Assembly (NCBI GenBank): GCA_004028745.1
Contig: RAZP01000029.1
Coordinates: 4,405-68,404, forward strand
Source of the DNA: Prosthecochloris sp.
GTDB taxonomy: Bacteria; Bacteroidota; Chlorobiia; Chlorobiales; Chlorobiaceae
Direction of reading: 5' to 3'
Length of the DNA: 64,000 bases
Under the pieces are notes generated by a model. That model saw nothing but the letters and a program-made list of their open reading frames with translations, made no database searches and had not been told where the DNA came from. Positions 54,060 through 62,480 of this stretch are shown piece after piece; the stretch's first letter is position 1; each line of letters begins with the position of its first letter. The position numbers and the translations under genes were made by a program.

Positions 54060-55751
54060 TTATTCCTTGTTTACTTCCTGTGACTTTTTCATCGAACAGA
54101 AATCGGGGCCGCACATGGTGCAGAAGTTGTCTTCCATGATCTTTCCGCTGCTGTCCGGTGAGTTTTCCGCATGAGCTTGCCGGGTCTTGACCGGGTCGAA
54201 TGAAAGGTTGAACTGGTCGTTCCAGGCAAAGGAGTAGCGGGCGCTGCTCATGAGATTATCGTGCAGCCAGGCAATGGGGTTGCCTTTTGCCAGATCGGCA
54301 GCATGAGCAGCCAGCTTGTGCACAATGACTCCTTCACGAACATCGTTCTTGTTTGGAAGCCCCAGGTGTTCCTTCGGGGTAACATAGCAAAGCATGGCGC
54401 ACCCCAGACTTGCAAGCAGTGTTCCGCCGATTGCCGAGTTAACGTGGTCGTAACCGGCTGCAATATCGGTGACCAGTGGTCCAAGAGTGTAAAATGGTGC
54501 TTCATGACAATATTCGAGCTGTTTCTGCATGTTCTCCTCAATGAGGTTCAACGGAACATGTCCCGGACCTTCGATCATAACCTGAACATCGTGTTCCCAA
54601 GCTTTCAGCGTGAGCTCTCCAAGGGTTTTCAGCTCACTGAACTGAGCCTCGTCATTCGCGTCGGCAACTGAGCCTGGCCGCAACGCATCGCCGATTGAGA
54701 TCGCAATATCGTATGCTCTGAGAATTTCGCAGATTTCATCAAAGTGCGTATAGAGAAAGTTTTCACGGTTATGCGCACGACACCATTTGGCGATGATCGA
54801 ACCGCCGCGCGAGACGATACCGGTCAGCCGTCTGGCAGCAGCCGGCAGGAAATCTCTGCGGATGCCGGCATGGATGGTGAAATAGTCGACACCCTGTTCG
54901 GCCTGCTCGATCAGGGTTTTCCGGTAGATTTCCCAGGTGAGTTCTTCGGCTACCCCGCCCACCTTTTCAAGCGCCTGGTAGATGGGCACCGTGCCGACAG
55001 GGACAGGTGAGTTTCTGAGTATCCACTCCCGTGTCTGGTGAATATTTTCGCCTGTGCTCAGGTCCATAACCGTATCTGCCCCCCAGCGGCAGGCCCAGAC
55101 GGCTTTTTCAACCTCCTCGCTGATTGACGAGCCAAGCGCTGAGTTTCCAATGTTTGCATTGATCTTGACCCTGAAGTTTCTTCCGATAATCATCGGTTCC
55201 AGTTCGGGGTGGTTTATATTGGCGGGAATGATCGCTCTTCCTTTTGCAACCTCGTCACGGACAAATTCAGGTGTTACAGGTTTAAAGGTTCTGCCGCCGG
55301 AAGAGAACTGTTCAATCCATGCTTCGAGCTGCTGGTTTTCCCGGATTGAGACATACTCCATTTCAGGCGTAACGATGCCTTTGCGGGCGTAGTGCATCTG
55401 TGTCACCGGCATGCCCTCTTTTGCCCTGACCGGATTTCTTCCGTTCATTGACGAGACAATACTTCCTGGAGAAACTTCAATATCGTTTCGTTCGCTGTGC
55501 CAGCCGTCACGGATGCAGGAAAGTCCCTTTCGCAGGTCGAGTTCTGCTGACGGATCGGAGTATGGCCCACTGGTATCGTAAAGCGGAAAGGATGAAAACT
55601 CTCCATCCTGAAACGTGTATGTTTTTGAGAGCTTGATCCTGCGCATACCGACTTTCACAGGGTGAATTAAGCCGTCGATGTAGATTTTCTCCGAGCCGGG
55701 ACCATAAAAGTTTTGTTCCGGGCAAAAGAGGTTATCCGGTGCTTTAGTCAT
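54060..55751 (-). CDS. thiC: Phosphomethylpyrimidine synthase
   Basis: This radical SAM enzyme converts aminoimidazole ribotide into the thiamine pyrimidine HMP-P. The 563-residue protein carries the C-terminal cluster-binding motif with Cys544, Cys547 and Cys552 (CTMCGPDFCSMK) and the conserved core (MEGPGHVPLN, ASLGCAMLCYVTPKEHLGLP). A TPP riboswitch lies upstream, so expression should fall when thiamine pyrophosphate is abundant. A palindromic repeat sits between riboswitch and start codon. Confidence 0.98.
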   Translation of the reverse strand: MTKAPDNLFCPEQNFYGPGSEKIYIDGLIHPVKVGMRRIKLSKTYTFQDGEFSSFPLYDTSGPYSDPSAELDLRKGLSCIRDGWHSERNDIEVSPGSIVSSMNGRNPVRAKEGMPVTQMHYARKGIVTPEMEYVSIRENQQLEAWIEQFSSGGRTFKPVTPEFVRDEVAKGRAIIPANINHPELEPMIIGRNFRVKINANIGNSALGSSISEEVEKAVWACRWGADTVMDLSTGENIHQTREWILRNSPVPVGTVPIYQALEKVGGVAEELTWEIYRKTLIEQAEQGVDYFTIHAGIRRDFLPAAARRLTGIVSRGGSIIAKWCRAHNRENFLYTHFDEICEILRAYDIAISIGDALRPGSVADANDEAQFSELKTLGELTLKAWEHDVQVMIEGPGHVPLNLIEENMQKQLEYCHEAPFYTLGPLVTDIAAGYDHVNSAIGGTLLASLGCAMLCYVTPKEHLGLPNKNDVREGVIVHKLAAHAADLAKGNPIAWLHDNLMSSARYSFAWNDQFNLSFDPVKTRQAHAENSPDSSGKIMEDNFCTMCGPDFCSMKKSQEVNKE

Positions 55752-55771
55752 GGTTCTGTGCTGTATACTGA

Positions 55772-55860
55772 GGGCAACTCAAAAAACCTGTTTATCCCGA
55801 CTCTGTCGGGACTCCGTCCACCTTGCTTTCGAAGCGCTCACGACGGTTTTTAAAGATGCC
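55772..55860. repeat. Dispersed palindromic element, copy 6 (degenerate), in the thiC leader
   Basis: Degenerate ends GGGCAACTCAAAAAACCTGT (55772) and ACGGTTTTTAAAGATGCC (55860), 89 bp. The interior retains CGCTCACGAC and a TCCCGAC-TCTGTCGGGA type hairpin. On the thiC strand it lies between the TPP aptamer and the start codon. Confidence 0.65.
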
Positions 55861-55927
55861 GTGGAAAAAAACTGGCAGGTTCGGTGCTGAAAGGAGAGAG
55901 AAGCGTGATGTGATCAACAGGCTTCAT

Positions 55928-56010
55928 CTTTTCTTGCGTCAGCATTACCTGCATCAAGTTACAAGGGTATACTCTCAGCCTGCAGGTAGACCCCCGCAAG
56001 CACCCCTAAG
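55928..56010 (-). ncRNA. TPP riboswitch (THI element)
   Basis: On the minus strand the conserved elements follow in order: TAGGGGTGC at the 5' end, CTGAGAGTATACCCTT, then a TGATGCAGGTAATGCTGACGC variant of the consensus TGATCTGGATAATGCCAGCG region. The P3 hairpin is present and short. It lies about 180 nt upstream of the thiC start and should sense thiamine pyrophosphate. The expression platform is not certain. Confidence 0.93.
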
Positions 56011-56169
56011 ATGATTCGCAGTAGGCACAATAACCAAAATCGTCATGATTTGCAAGTCATGTTCCTGCTTTCAGGGAAGGTGGCAAAGCCTTTCTTGTAT
56101 AATGGGACCACTTATGATTTATTACGTTATTAGATAAACGATCCTACTGTAACCTGTAAAAAACTGTCC

Positions 56170-56751
56170 ATGAAAAATCGGTGTAGCTGGTGCGGGGATG
56201 ATTCCCTTTACGTACAATATCATGACGAAGAGTGGGGGGTTCCGGTTTTCGATGACCGGAAGCTGTTTGAAATGCTTGTGTTGGAAGGTGCTCAGGCGGG
56301 ATTGAGCTGGATTACGATTCTGCGTAAGCGTGAGAACTACAAAAGGGCGTTTGATAATTTTGTCGTTGAGAAAGTTGCGCAGTACGGCAGTAAAGACATC
56401 GAGCGGTTGCTCGGCGATGCGGGCATTGTGAGGAATCGACTCAAAATTGAATCGACGATCAGAAATGCCCGAAGTATTCTTGCCGTTCAGGATAATCAAG
56501 GGTCGTTCTCGGACTTTCTCTGGAGTTTCGTCGATAATAGCCCGATCCAGAATGCTTGGCATTCCCTTGCAGAGGTGCCGGCTTCCACGAAAGAATCGGA
56601 TCTCATGAGCAAAGAGCTGAAACGGTTGGGCTTTGGCTTTGTCGGCTCAACCATCTGTTATGCATTCATGCAGTCGGTTGGCATGGTCAACGATCATCTT
56701 ACAGACTGCTACCGTCATCAGGAAGTACAACGTCTTTTTCCTCCAGACTGA
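56170..56751 (+). CDS. tag: DNA-3-methyladenine glycosylase I
   Basis: Tag excises 3-methyladenine from DNA. The 193 residues show the family zinc ligands (Cys5 and His18 in the N-terminal CSWCGDD...YHDEEWG region, and an HLTDC His-x3-Cys pair near the C-terminus) and EGAQAGLSWITILRKRENY. Length is typical. The BCD transporter gene starts 100 bp downstream on the same strand. Confidence 0.95.
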   Translation: MKNRCSWCGDDSLYVQYHDEEWGVPVFDDRKLFEMLVLEGAQAGLSWITILRKRENYKRAFDNFVVEKVAQYGSKDIERLLGDAGIVRNRLKIESTIRNARSILAVQDNQGSFSDFLWSFVDNSPIQNAWHSLAEVPASTKESDLMSKELKRLGFGFVGSTICYAFMQSVGMVNDHLTDCYRHQEVQRLFPPD

Positions 56752-56851
56752 TTATCCTGCTTTTCTTGCCGCTGTGTATCGCCCTATTTAGAAAAGACCG
56801 GCTTTTATGTAAATTACGGCTCTTGTTTTGTAACCCAGGTAAAATGTTTAT

Positions 56852-58201
56852 ATGAGGCAGTTCAACCTTATCCGCCTTGCGTTTTTCCAGATGGGGTTCG
56901 GGATTATGCTTGGTTTTCTGCATGATACGCTGAACCGGGTCATGACTTCCGACCTCGGCATCTCTTCCACAATTGTTTTCGGCCTTATCAGTCTCAAGGA
57001 ACTGCTTGCTGTTTTCGGTGTAAAGGTCTGGGCAGGGAACATGTCAGATAAATCCCATCTTTTCGGCTACAAGCGTTCGCCATATATTCTTCTTGGTTTG
57101 TTGAGCTGTGTGTTTTCATTCATGCTTTCGCCTGTGGCGGCTTACGAAGTGAAAATTGCAGGTTTGGAGTTTGCCGATCTTCTTCCCGCTATGGTTCAGG
57201 ATGTTGGGCTTCTGAAGCTTGTAATAATCTTTCTGGTCTTCGGATTTGGTCTTCAGGTTGCGACTACGGCATACTATGCCCTGATTGCGGACTATGTTGG
57301 AGACAAGCATATCGGAAAGGTAACCTCCGCAAGCTGGACATTGATGGTGCTGACGACAATTGTGTCCGCCCGAATAGTCGGCACCTATCTCGATGTGTAT
57401 ACACCTGAGCGACTGATGAATGTTGCGTTTGTCGGAGGACTGATTGCTCTTGGGGTCGCCGTGTTTGCTTTCATGGGAGTCGAAGAGCGGAATGCCGTGG
57501 CAAAAAAGGGCAAAACAGAAGAAGCGCTGACATTTGGCCAGTCGGTTAAACTGCTTTCCACTTCACCGAAAACCTTGCTGTTTGCGTTCTATATTTTTGT
57601 CGCTATTTTTGCTCTCTTTTCTTGTGAAATTGTTATGGAGCCGTTCGGTGCTGATGTTTTTGGTATGCCTGTTGGAGTGACCACAAAACTGTTCAGGCCG
57701 ACAATGGGAGGTATGCAGCTTGTTTTTATGCTGCTTGTCGGTTTTCTTCTCAACAGAATCGGAAAAAAAAGAGGGGCATTTATCGGTAACCTGTTCGGTA
57801 TGGTGGGGTTTTCCATTATTATTGTTGCAGGATTCATGCTGGATGAAACCATTCTCCGTATTGGCCTTGTGGTTACCGGTATCGGGCTCGGTGCGGCAAG
57901 TGTTTCCAATATCACCATGATGATGACCATGACCGCAGGAAGAAGCGGAGTCTATATCGGACTTTGGGGAACTGCCCAGAGCCTTGCAATGTTTATGGGA
58001 CACTTCGGGGCGGGTGTCATCCGTGATCTGGTGTATGCATTTTCCGGCAATTATATGTGGGCTTATGCAACTATTTTCGGGCTTGAAATTATTGCGTTTG
58101 GCGTGGCCAGCGCCCTTTTGCCTTTTATATCCCAAGATGATTTTGAGGCGGAGAGCGAGGTGAAGATTGCGGAGGTGTTGGCTAAAAGCGGGGTTGATTG
58201 A
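56852..58201 (+). CDS. PucC/LhaA-like transporter (BCD family, MFS fold)
   Basis: The 449-residue membrane protein has about 12 hydrophobic segments and the pattern of the bacteriochlorophyll delivery (BCD) family: MGFGIMLGFLHDTLNRVM at the start and IVMEPFGADVFGMPVG before segment 7. Purple-bacterial relatives (PucC, LhaA) assist assembly or pigment loading of light-harvesting complexes. In a green sulfur bacterium, which lacks LH1/LH2, the client is unknown; reaction centre, FMO or chlorosome proteins are candidates. It follows tag by 100 bp. Confidence 0.85.
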   Translation: MRQFNLIRLAFFQMGFGIMLGFLHDTLNRVMTSDLGISSTIVFGLISLKELLAVFGVKVWAGNMSDKSHLFGYKRSPYILLGLLSCVFSFMLSPVAAYEVKIAGLEFADLLPAMVQDVGLLKLVIIFLVFGFGLQVATTAYYALIADYVGDKHIGKVTSASWTLMVLTTIVSARIVGTYLDVYTPERLMNVAFVGGLIALGVAVFAFMGVEERNAVAKKGKTEEALTFGQSVKLLSTSPKTLLFAFYIFVAIFALFSCEIVMEPFGADVFGMPVGVTTKLFRPTMGGMQLVFMLLVGFLLNRIGKKRGAFIGNLFGMVGFSIIIVAGFMLDETILRIGLVVTGIGLGAASVSNITMMMTMTAGRSGVYIGLWGTAQSLAMFMGHFGAGVIRDLVYAFSGNYMWAYATIFGLEIIAFGVASALLPFISQDDFEAESEVKIAEVLAKSGVD

Positions 58202-58246
58202 TCCGCTTTTTACTCGAACAGTTCGTGACATTTTATCGGGAATAGG

Positions 58247-58275
58247 TGTCGATTACGACTACGATTACGAGTACC
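58247..58275 (-). repeat. TAATCGTAATCG-type repeat, short inverted relative
   Basis: GTCGATTACGACTACGATTACGAG-like words here are the reverse of the core of copies A and B. Only the core is shared. Confidence 0.4.
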
Positions 58276-58327
58276 GCTTCGCTGAGTACGAATAGGCAGT
58301 AAATCAACATTTCAACAGTCTCTTTTC

Positions 58328-59272
58328 ATGAAGCATGTTTTCGGCCCTGTTTCCTCCAAACGGCTTGGGCAATCTCTTGGCGTTGATGTGCTTCCTTCAA
58401 AAAGCTGTACTTGGAACTGTATATACTGTCAGCTTGGGAAAACAAAAGCATATGTGGCGGAACGCCGGAAGTTTTTCCCCCGTGAAGGGATTTTGAAAGA
58501 AATAAAACAGGCCATTGGCGGTCCTGCAGCGATCGACTGGATCACTTTCGTCGGTTCAGGCGAGACAACGCTTTACGAAGGGTTGGGCTGGTTGATCCGG
58601 GAAACAAAGAAAATAACCGATATTCCTGTCGCGGTCATAACTAACGGCTCGCTGCTGTATCTTGAAGAGGTGCGCAATGAACTGCTTGAAGCCGATGCCG
58701 TGCTGCCGTCACTGAATGCAGGTTCTGCGGAATTGTTCGAGCAAATCGACCGTCCGGCTCAGGGTTTTACTTATGAGCGGCATGTCGAAGGTCTGGTTGC
58801 TTTCCGCAAGGTCTATTGCGGCAAACTCTGGGTCGAGATCATGCTGATTGCAGGGGTGAACGATTCAGTGGAAGCACTTCAGGATATTGCTGCCGCTCTT
58901 GAGAAGGTGCAGCCTGATACCGTGCATCTTGTGCTGCCTACTCGCCCGACAACTGAGTCCGATGTACGCTTGCCTTCCGAAGAAGTAATTACAAGGGCGT
59001 GTTTGATTCTTTCACATGTGGCAAAAGTTATTCATCCTGCGAAAGGGAGCATGAACCTGAGGAATACGGCTGATATTATCGAGACTGTGGCTGCCATTAC
59101 CAGACGCCATCCGCTCCAGGAGCGCGAGCTTCGTCATGCACTGGATGGGCTCATTCCCAATGAACCCGATCAGGTTGAGCGTGTGATCGAACAGCTGCTT
59201 GGATCGGGGAAGTTTAAAACAGTGGCGCTTGAGGATGGAGAGATTTACTGGGTACTGACAGGCGATGGGTGA
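58328..59272 (+). CDS. Radical SAM protein (COG0731-like)
   Basis: The 314-residue product has the iron-sulfur motif Cys27-x3-Cys31-x2-Cys34 (CTWNCIYC), GSGETTLYEG as the SAM-binding GGE-like stretch and a radical SAM barrel to about residue 230. A small helix-turn-helix-like C-terminal part follows (LRHALDGLIPNEPDQVERVIEQLL). The N-terminal SSKRLGQSLGVD and overall layout place it with the COG0731 group related to wybutosine-type enzymes. The substrate is unknown. Confidence 0.85.
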   Translation: MKHVFGPVSSKRLGQSLGVDVLPSKSCTWNCIYCQLGKTKAYVAERRKFFPREGILKEIKQAIGGPAAIDWITFVGSGETTLYEGLGWLIRETKKITDIPVAVITNGSLLYLEEVRNELLEADAVLPSLNAGSAELFEQIDRPAQGFTYERHVEGLVAFRKVYCGKLWVEIMLIAGVNDSVEALQDIAAALEKVQPDTVHLVLPTRPTTESDVRLPSEEVITRACLILSHVAKVIHPAKGSMNLRNTADIIETVAAITRRHPLQERELRHALDGLIPNEPDQVERVIEQLLGSGKFKTVALEDGEIYWVLTGDG

Positions 59273-59345
59273 CTGGTCGGGGCAGTCAACTTACATCCTT
59301 GCATTTATGGAGGTTTGTTCCGGGATTTTCAAGGATAATTCGATT

Positions 59346-59831
59346 TTACCGGCATTTTCCCTTTCTTTTCAGACATTTCAGCCCGTGTTTTTCAGCCAGC
59401 CAGTAGACGCATTCGGGAGGATGTGAGCGGCAGATCTCCTGATGCTTTCCCGAAACTTTCGAGATGATGAGCGGATGATTCGGATACTTTCGCAGAACAC
59501 TTTCCGCTTCTTCAGCAGAACATTTTTCGGCAAAACCTTTCTGTAACATTGCATCGGCAAGCTCGTCGAGAAACACCGATTCCGTAAAGATGGAGCCGGG
59601 ATGAAGCGTTCTGCATACTCTTTCCCCAATTGCAACCGTGCGTGCGTTGCGAACTGCGTTTGCCGCCTCATAGATATTGATCACAGCCGGCTCGAACTCA
59701 GCAATGTTACTCAGCATACGCTTCCCTATGTCGGCATCGGCAAGAGAACCTTCATTTTTGCGGAACACATGGAGTGCTTTGGAGATATCTTCCAGTATCT
59801 TTCCGCCGATATAATCGTATATGGTTCCCAT
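59346..59831 (-). CDS. Unrecognised protein with a cysteine-rich C-terminus
   Basis: The 161-residue protein is mostly helical, with no signal peptide or membrane segment. The tail CRSHPPECVYWLAEKHG...CLKRKGKC holds four cysteines in about 27 residues and could bind metal. I do not recognise the family. It is convergent with the radical SAM gene and separate from the hydrolase gene. Confidence 0.55.
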   Translation of the reverse strand: MGTIYDYIGGKILEDISKALHVFRKNEGSLADADIGKRMLSNIAEFEPAVINIYEAANAVRNARTVAIGERVCRTLHPGSIFTESVFLDELADAMLQKGFAEKCSAEEAESVLRKYPNHPLIISKVSGKHQEICRSHPPECVYWLAEKHGLKCLKRKGKCR

Positions 59832-59934
59832 GCAAGGGTCTCTTTGTCAGTATTACTTGATCATTCGCCAGAGAATGCCAAACGTAATGAAGACCAATAG
59901 AAAAGCTCAGGCTTCCAATACTATCGCAAGAAGG

Positions 59935-61251
59935 TCATATTAGTTTGTTCTCAAGCCAGTTGAGAATATTCTCACCCGATATCATGATTGCACCCATCTG
60001 GCAGTGCTCTTCAGCACCTTCTTCTTTTGTAAAGAGCATGTATTTTTTCGGGCACTGCAGAGCGTTGTATAACTGCCTGGCTTGACCGGGAAGATCCTTG
60101 TCTCCCTCTGAATCAGCCACCAGCATCGTACAGGTTATCTTTTTTGCGCATTCTCTCATATTGTAAGGCTTGAGCATGAGAAGGAATTCTGCTGGTGATT
60201 TTGCGCCGAACGTAAACATTCCGTTCGCAAAAATCCAGCCAAGATCCACATTTGTCTTCATTCTTTCCATGACGGCCTGATTAAACTCCTTTGATGCCTC
60301 TTCATTGTCAAGAATTTTTTCAGTGCCGGGAGGGCTTTTTTTAATGGAATTGTCATAGAAATCATATACTCCTCCGTTGGCAACACATGCTTTAATGCGG
60401 TGCTCGAACGCAACGGCACGGGGAGCGAGGTAGCCTCCAAAACTGAACCCGATGAGTCCGATGTTTTCAGGGTCAACCTCCGGAAGCGTCAGAGCAAAAT
60501 CAACAACAGGAGTAACGACGCTTTCCCAATTTGGCCGGAACGGGATTTTCTGTTTGCGAATAACTTCGCCTTGTCCGGGACCTTCGAACAAAAGGCAGTT
60601 GAAACCCCGTTCCACGGCAAGAGCCCCGATTTCAAAGTAAAGCTCCTCAGCCGTACCGTCAAACCCGCTATGGATAATCAGTAACGGTCTTTTCTTGCTG
60701 GAATTGTCAACAAGACAGAGGTAACCCGGCAGCGTTGTTTCTTCAAAAGGGATTCTGACGGGCTTGATCGGGTGTTCGGAGAGTGTTGCGGCTTTCAGGA
60801 AGCATGCACGGCTTTTGCCCCAGGTTTTGAGAATCCTTGGATCATCGGAATTGTCGTGGAGGAAAAACTCTGCGGTTCTATAGTAATTAGAAGCGCGGAA
60901 ATAAGCTTCTTTTGCGCTTTTGGTGTGTCCTTTTGCAAAGAACCGTTTGGCTGTTTTTTCCAGTCTTTTGGATGTGTGCAACCATTCGGTATACCAGCTT
61001 TCATTGTCCCCTTCTGTTATCCGGTAAGCCGTCGTGAGGCACTCCCCGATATCTGCACCGCCGGTACTGGCATAACCCATGGTTCTGAGACATTGAAACG
61101 AGTATTGATGACTTTTGAAGATGAGCTCGGCAGCTTCCGTTTGAGCGGTTGAGAAAAGAATCAGCAAAACAGCTAACAGCGTGCTTCTGTGAATCCGGCG
61201 GGGTTTTCTGATGTACATTTTCCGTGCGTGATGGAATGGTTTAGAAAACAT
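59935..61251 (-). CDS. Exported alpha/beta hydrolase
   Basis: The 438-residue product has a basic leader followed by a signal peptide (STLLAVLLILFSTAQTEA) ending near residue 40. A helical cap region of about 130 residues precedes the alpha/beta hydrolase fold. The nucleophile is the Ser in LIGFSFGGYLAPRA (about 270), with PLLIIHSGFDGTAEE for the oxyanion region and a late Asp (VADSEGDKD) and His (EEHCQMG). This layout resembles FrsA/DUF1100-type esterases. The substrate is unknown. It is 10 bp downstream of the FISUMP lipoprotein gene on the same strand, so the two are probably cotranscribed. Confidence 0.85.
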   Translation of the reverse strand: MFSKPFHHARKMYIRKPRRIHRSTLLAVLLILFSTAQTEAAELIFKSHQYSFQCLRTMGYASTGGADIGECLTTAYRITEGDNESWYTEWLHTSKRLEKTAKRFFAKGHTKSAKEAYFRASNYYRTAEFFLHDNSDDPRILKTWGKSRACFLKAATLSEHPIKPVRIPFEETTLPGYLCLVDNSSKKRPLLIIHSGFDGTAEELYFEIGALAVERGFNCLLFEGPGQGEVIRKQKIPFRPNWESVVTPVVDFALTLPEVDPENIGLIGFSFGGYLAPRAVAFEHRIKACVANGGVYDFYDNSIKKSPPGTEKILDNEEASKEFNQAVMERMKTNVDLGWIFANGMFTFGAKSPAEFLLMLKPYNMRECAKKITCTMLVADSEGDKDLPGQARQLYNALQCPKKYMLFTKEEGAEEHCQMGAIMISGENILNWLENKLI

Positions 61252-61260
61252 GGTGACGGC

Positions 61261-62076
61261 TCAGTCCTTGACGCAGCGGATCGAGTATCCGTACCGTAAG
61301 CGTGAGTCGTCGGTGCGCTGTATCATCGGAGAATAAAGAAAAAAACTGTCCAGATTGCGCATCCATCCCGATGCATCATCACCGGTGGATGTCCAGAAAT
61401 TACATTGATCACCGATATCTTGAAACTCAGCTGTTCCTCCACCAGCGCGTCGTTCACCACCGGGAATTGCAGTAAAGCCACTTTCATTCGTTGCGCCGTC
61501 ATTTGGGCTTGGCCAGTGGGCTGTTCCTGTTTCTCTGAGTTTGCCTCCTTCGTTATTGCTGCCTCCCCGGTAACCGGTTGAATCGGCAGATGCCTGGCTC
61601 ATACCAAGAAACATTTCCAGTTGTTTCCAGTCGTCATCAGTTGCAACTTGCCAGCCTTTCGGAGCGATCCCGCGCGGATCGGAAGCTGCCAGGAAGTTAT
61701 AGAGATAACCATACGTATCGGATTCATGATTTGCATCATTGTTATAGGCACAATAAGCTCCCTCTGTTACGGTAGCCCAGTCGTAATCATCTTTGGCATG
61801 CACAATCGGTGTCCCGTCCTTATAGGTGGTCGAGCGCAGATTTTCTGCCATCCACCACTGGTCGCCTATCTTGACGACTTTATAGGTATACCCCTGGTGC
61901 AGCATTAAACCTGTTGATCCGTGATTGTCTCGGTTGGTTTTCCCATAAATCATCCCTTCAAGACACGTAAGACCGGAATTATTAACCAACAGGTCTCCGT
62001 CTTCATCGCATGCAGTTACCAACGGCAGTAAAACAATCAACAAAAGGATGTTGAAATTGCGGATAGATTGTTTCAT
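61261..62076 (-). CDS. FISUMP-domain lipoprotein
   Basis: The 271-residue product has a lipoprotein signal with lipobox LVTAC (Cys23). The rest is a Fibrobacter succinogenes major paralogous (FISUMP) domain: YKVVKIGDQWWMAENLR, YGYLYNF, PKGWQVATDDDW and FWTSTGDD before the final RYGYSIRCVKD. FISUMP proteins are surface lipoproteins of Fibrobacteres, Bacteroidetes and Chlorobi with unknown roles. The likely site is the outer membrane or surface. It precedes the exported hydrolase gene by 10 bp. Confidence 0.9.
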   Translation of the reverse strand: MKQSIRNFNILLLIVLLPLVTACDEDGDLLVNNSGLTCLEGMIYGKTNRDNHGSTGLMLHQGYTYKVVKIGDQWWMAENLRSTTYKDGTPIVHAKDDYDWATVTEGAYCAYNNDANHESDTYGYLYNFLAASDPRGIAPKGWQVATDDDWKQLEMFLGMSQASADSTGYRGGSNNEGGKLRETGTAHWPSPNDGATNESGFTAIPGGERRAGGGTAEFQDIGDQCNFWTSTGDDASGWMRNLDSFFLYSPMIQRTDDSRLRYGYSIRCVKD

Positions 62077-62480
62077 GAGAAATGGGTGTTTGGAAGTTAA
62101 GGCATTCTATAATACCCGAGTGGGCGTTTATGAACAGGCAGAAATGTCGTTAAGGGAAAAATAAAAAAAGAGTTACAAGTTTTTCGTATAAAAAATGTCG
62201 GTGTTTAGAGTTTAGGGGACGCCTTGTGATCGAGCCCGGCAATCCGGGAAGCTCTCATTTTCCGCTGCACTATGAAAAACAATATTTCATGATGTTGACG
62301 GCGGAAGAGAAGAAGCTCAAGGCAGGCCGCCGTATCTGGGTGAAGGTGCGGGAGAGAAATGAGGTGGTCGTTGTATAGGCTTAATAAACAATGATTTACC
62401 GTTACAGGCCTGTAGGCTTACAGAATATTTACGTTATATTGCTGGTAATAATATTTCTCCTTACTCATTCATTTTTGTCT
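62077..62480. other. 404-bp region between the FISUMP and TPR genes
   Basis: It contains the probable gene fragment at 62226-62378 and otherwise AT-rich sequence presumed to hold the promoters of both flanking genes. No RNA gene or terminator was recognised. Confidence 0.6.
62226..62378 (+). pseudogene. Probable C-terminal gene remnant
   Basis: A 50-codon stretch from GTG 62226 to TAG 62376 encodes VIEPGNPGSSHFPLHYE followed by a basic helix and a terminal strand of valines. The PGNPGSSHF...HYEKQYFMML pattern recalls the end of penicillin-acylase-type Ntn hydrolases, but it is too short to be sure. It lacks a ribosome site and an upstream domain, so it is read as the tail of a lost gene. Confidence 0.3.

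Larger units (their letters stand above)
55752..56169. other. Intergenic region thiC / tag
   Basis: It holds the thiC leader (repeat copy 6, then the TPP aptamer) and about 160 bp that must contain the thiC and tag promoters. No other gene or RNA was recognised. Confidence 0.6.

Noticed and set aside
56040..56100. Hairpin-like CATGATTTGCAAGTCATG considered as a tRNA or second riboswitch
   Set aside because: No cloverleaf, T-loop or conserved aptamer elements; probably only chance pairing in a promoter region.
57563..58231. 222-codon His/Lys/Asn-rich open frame on the minus strand
   Set aside because: Antisense to the BCD transporter; its composition is what the complement of a membrane protein gives.
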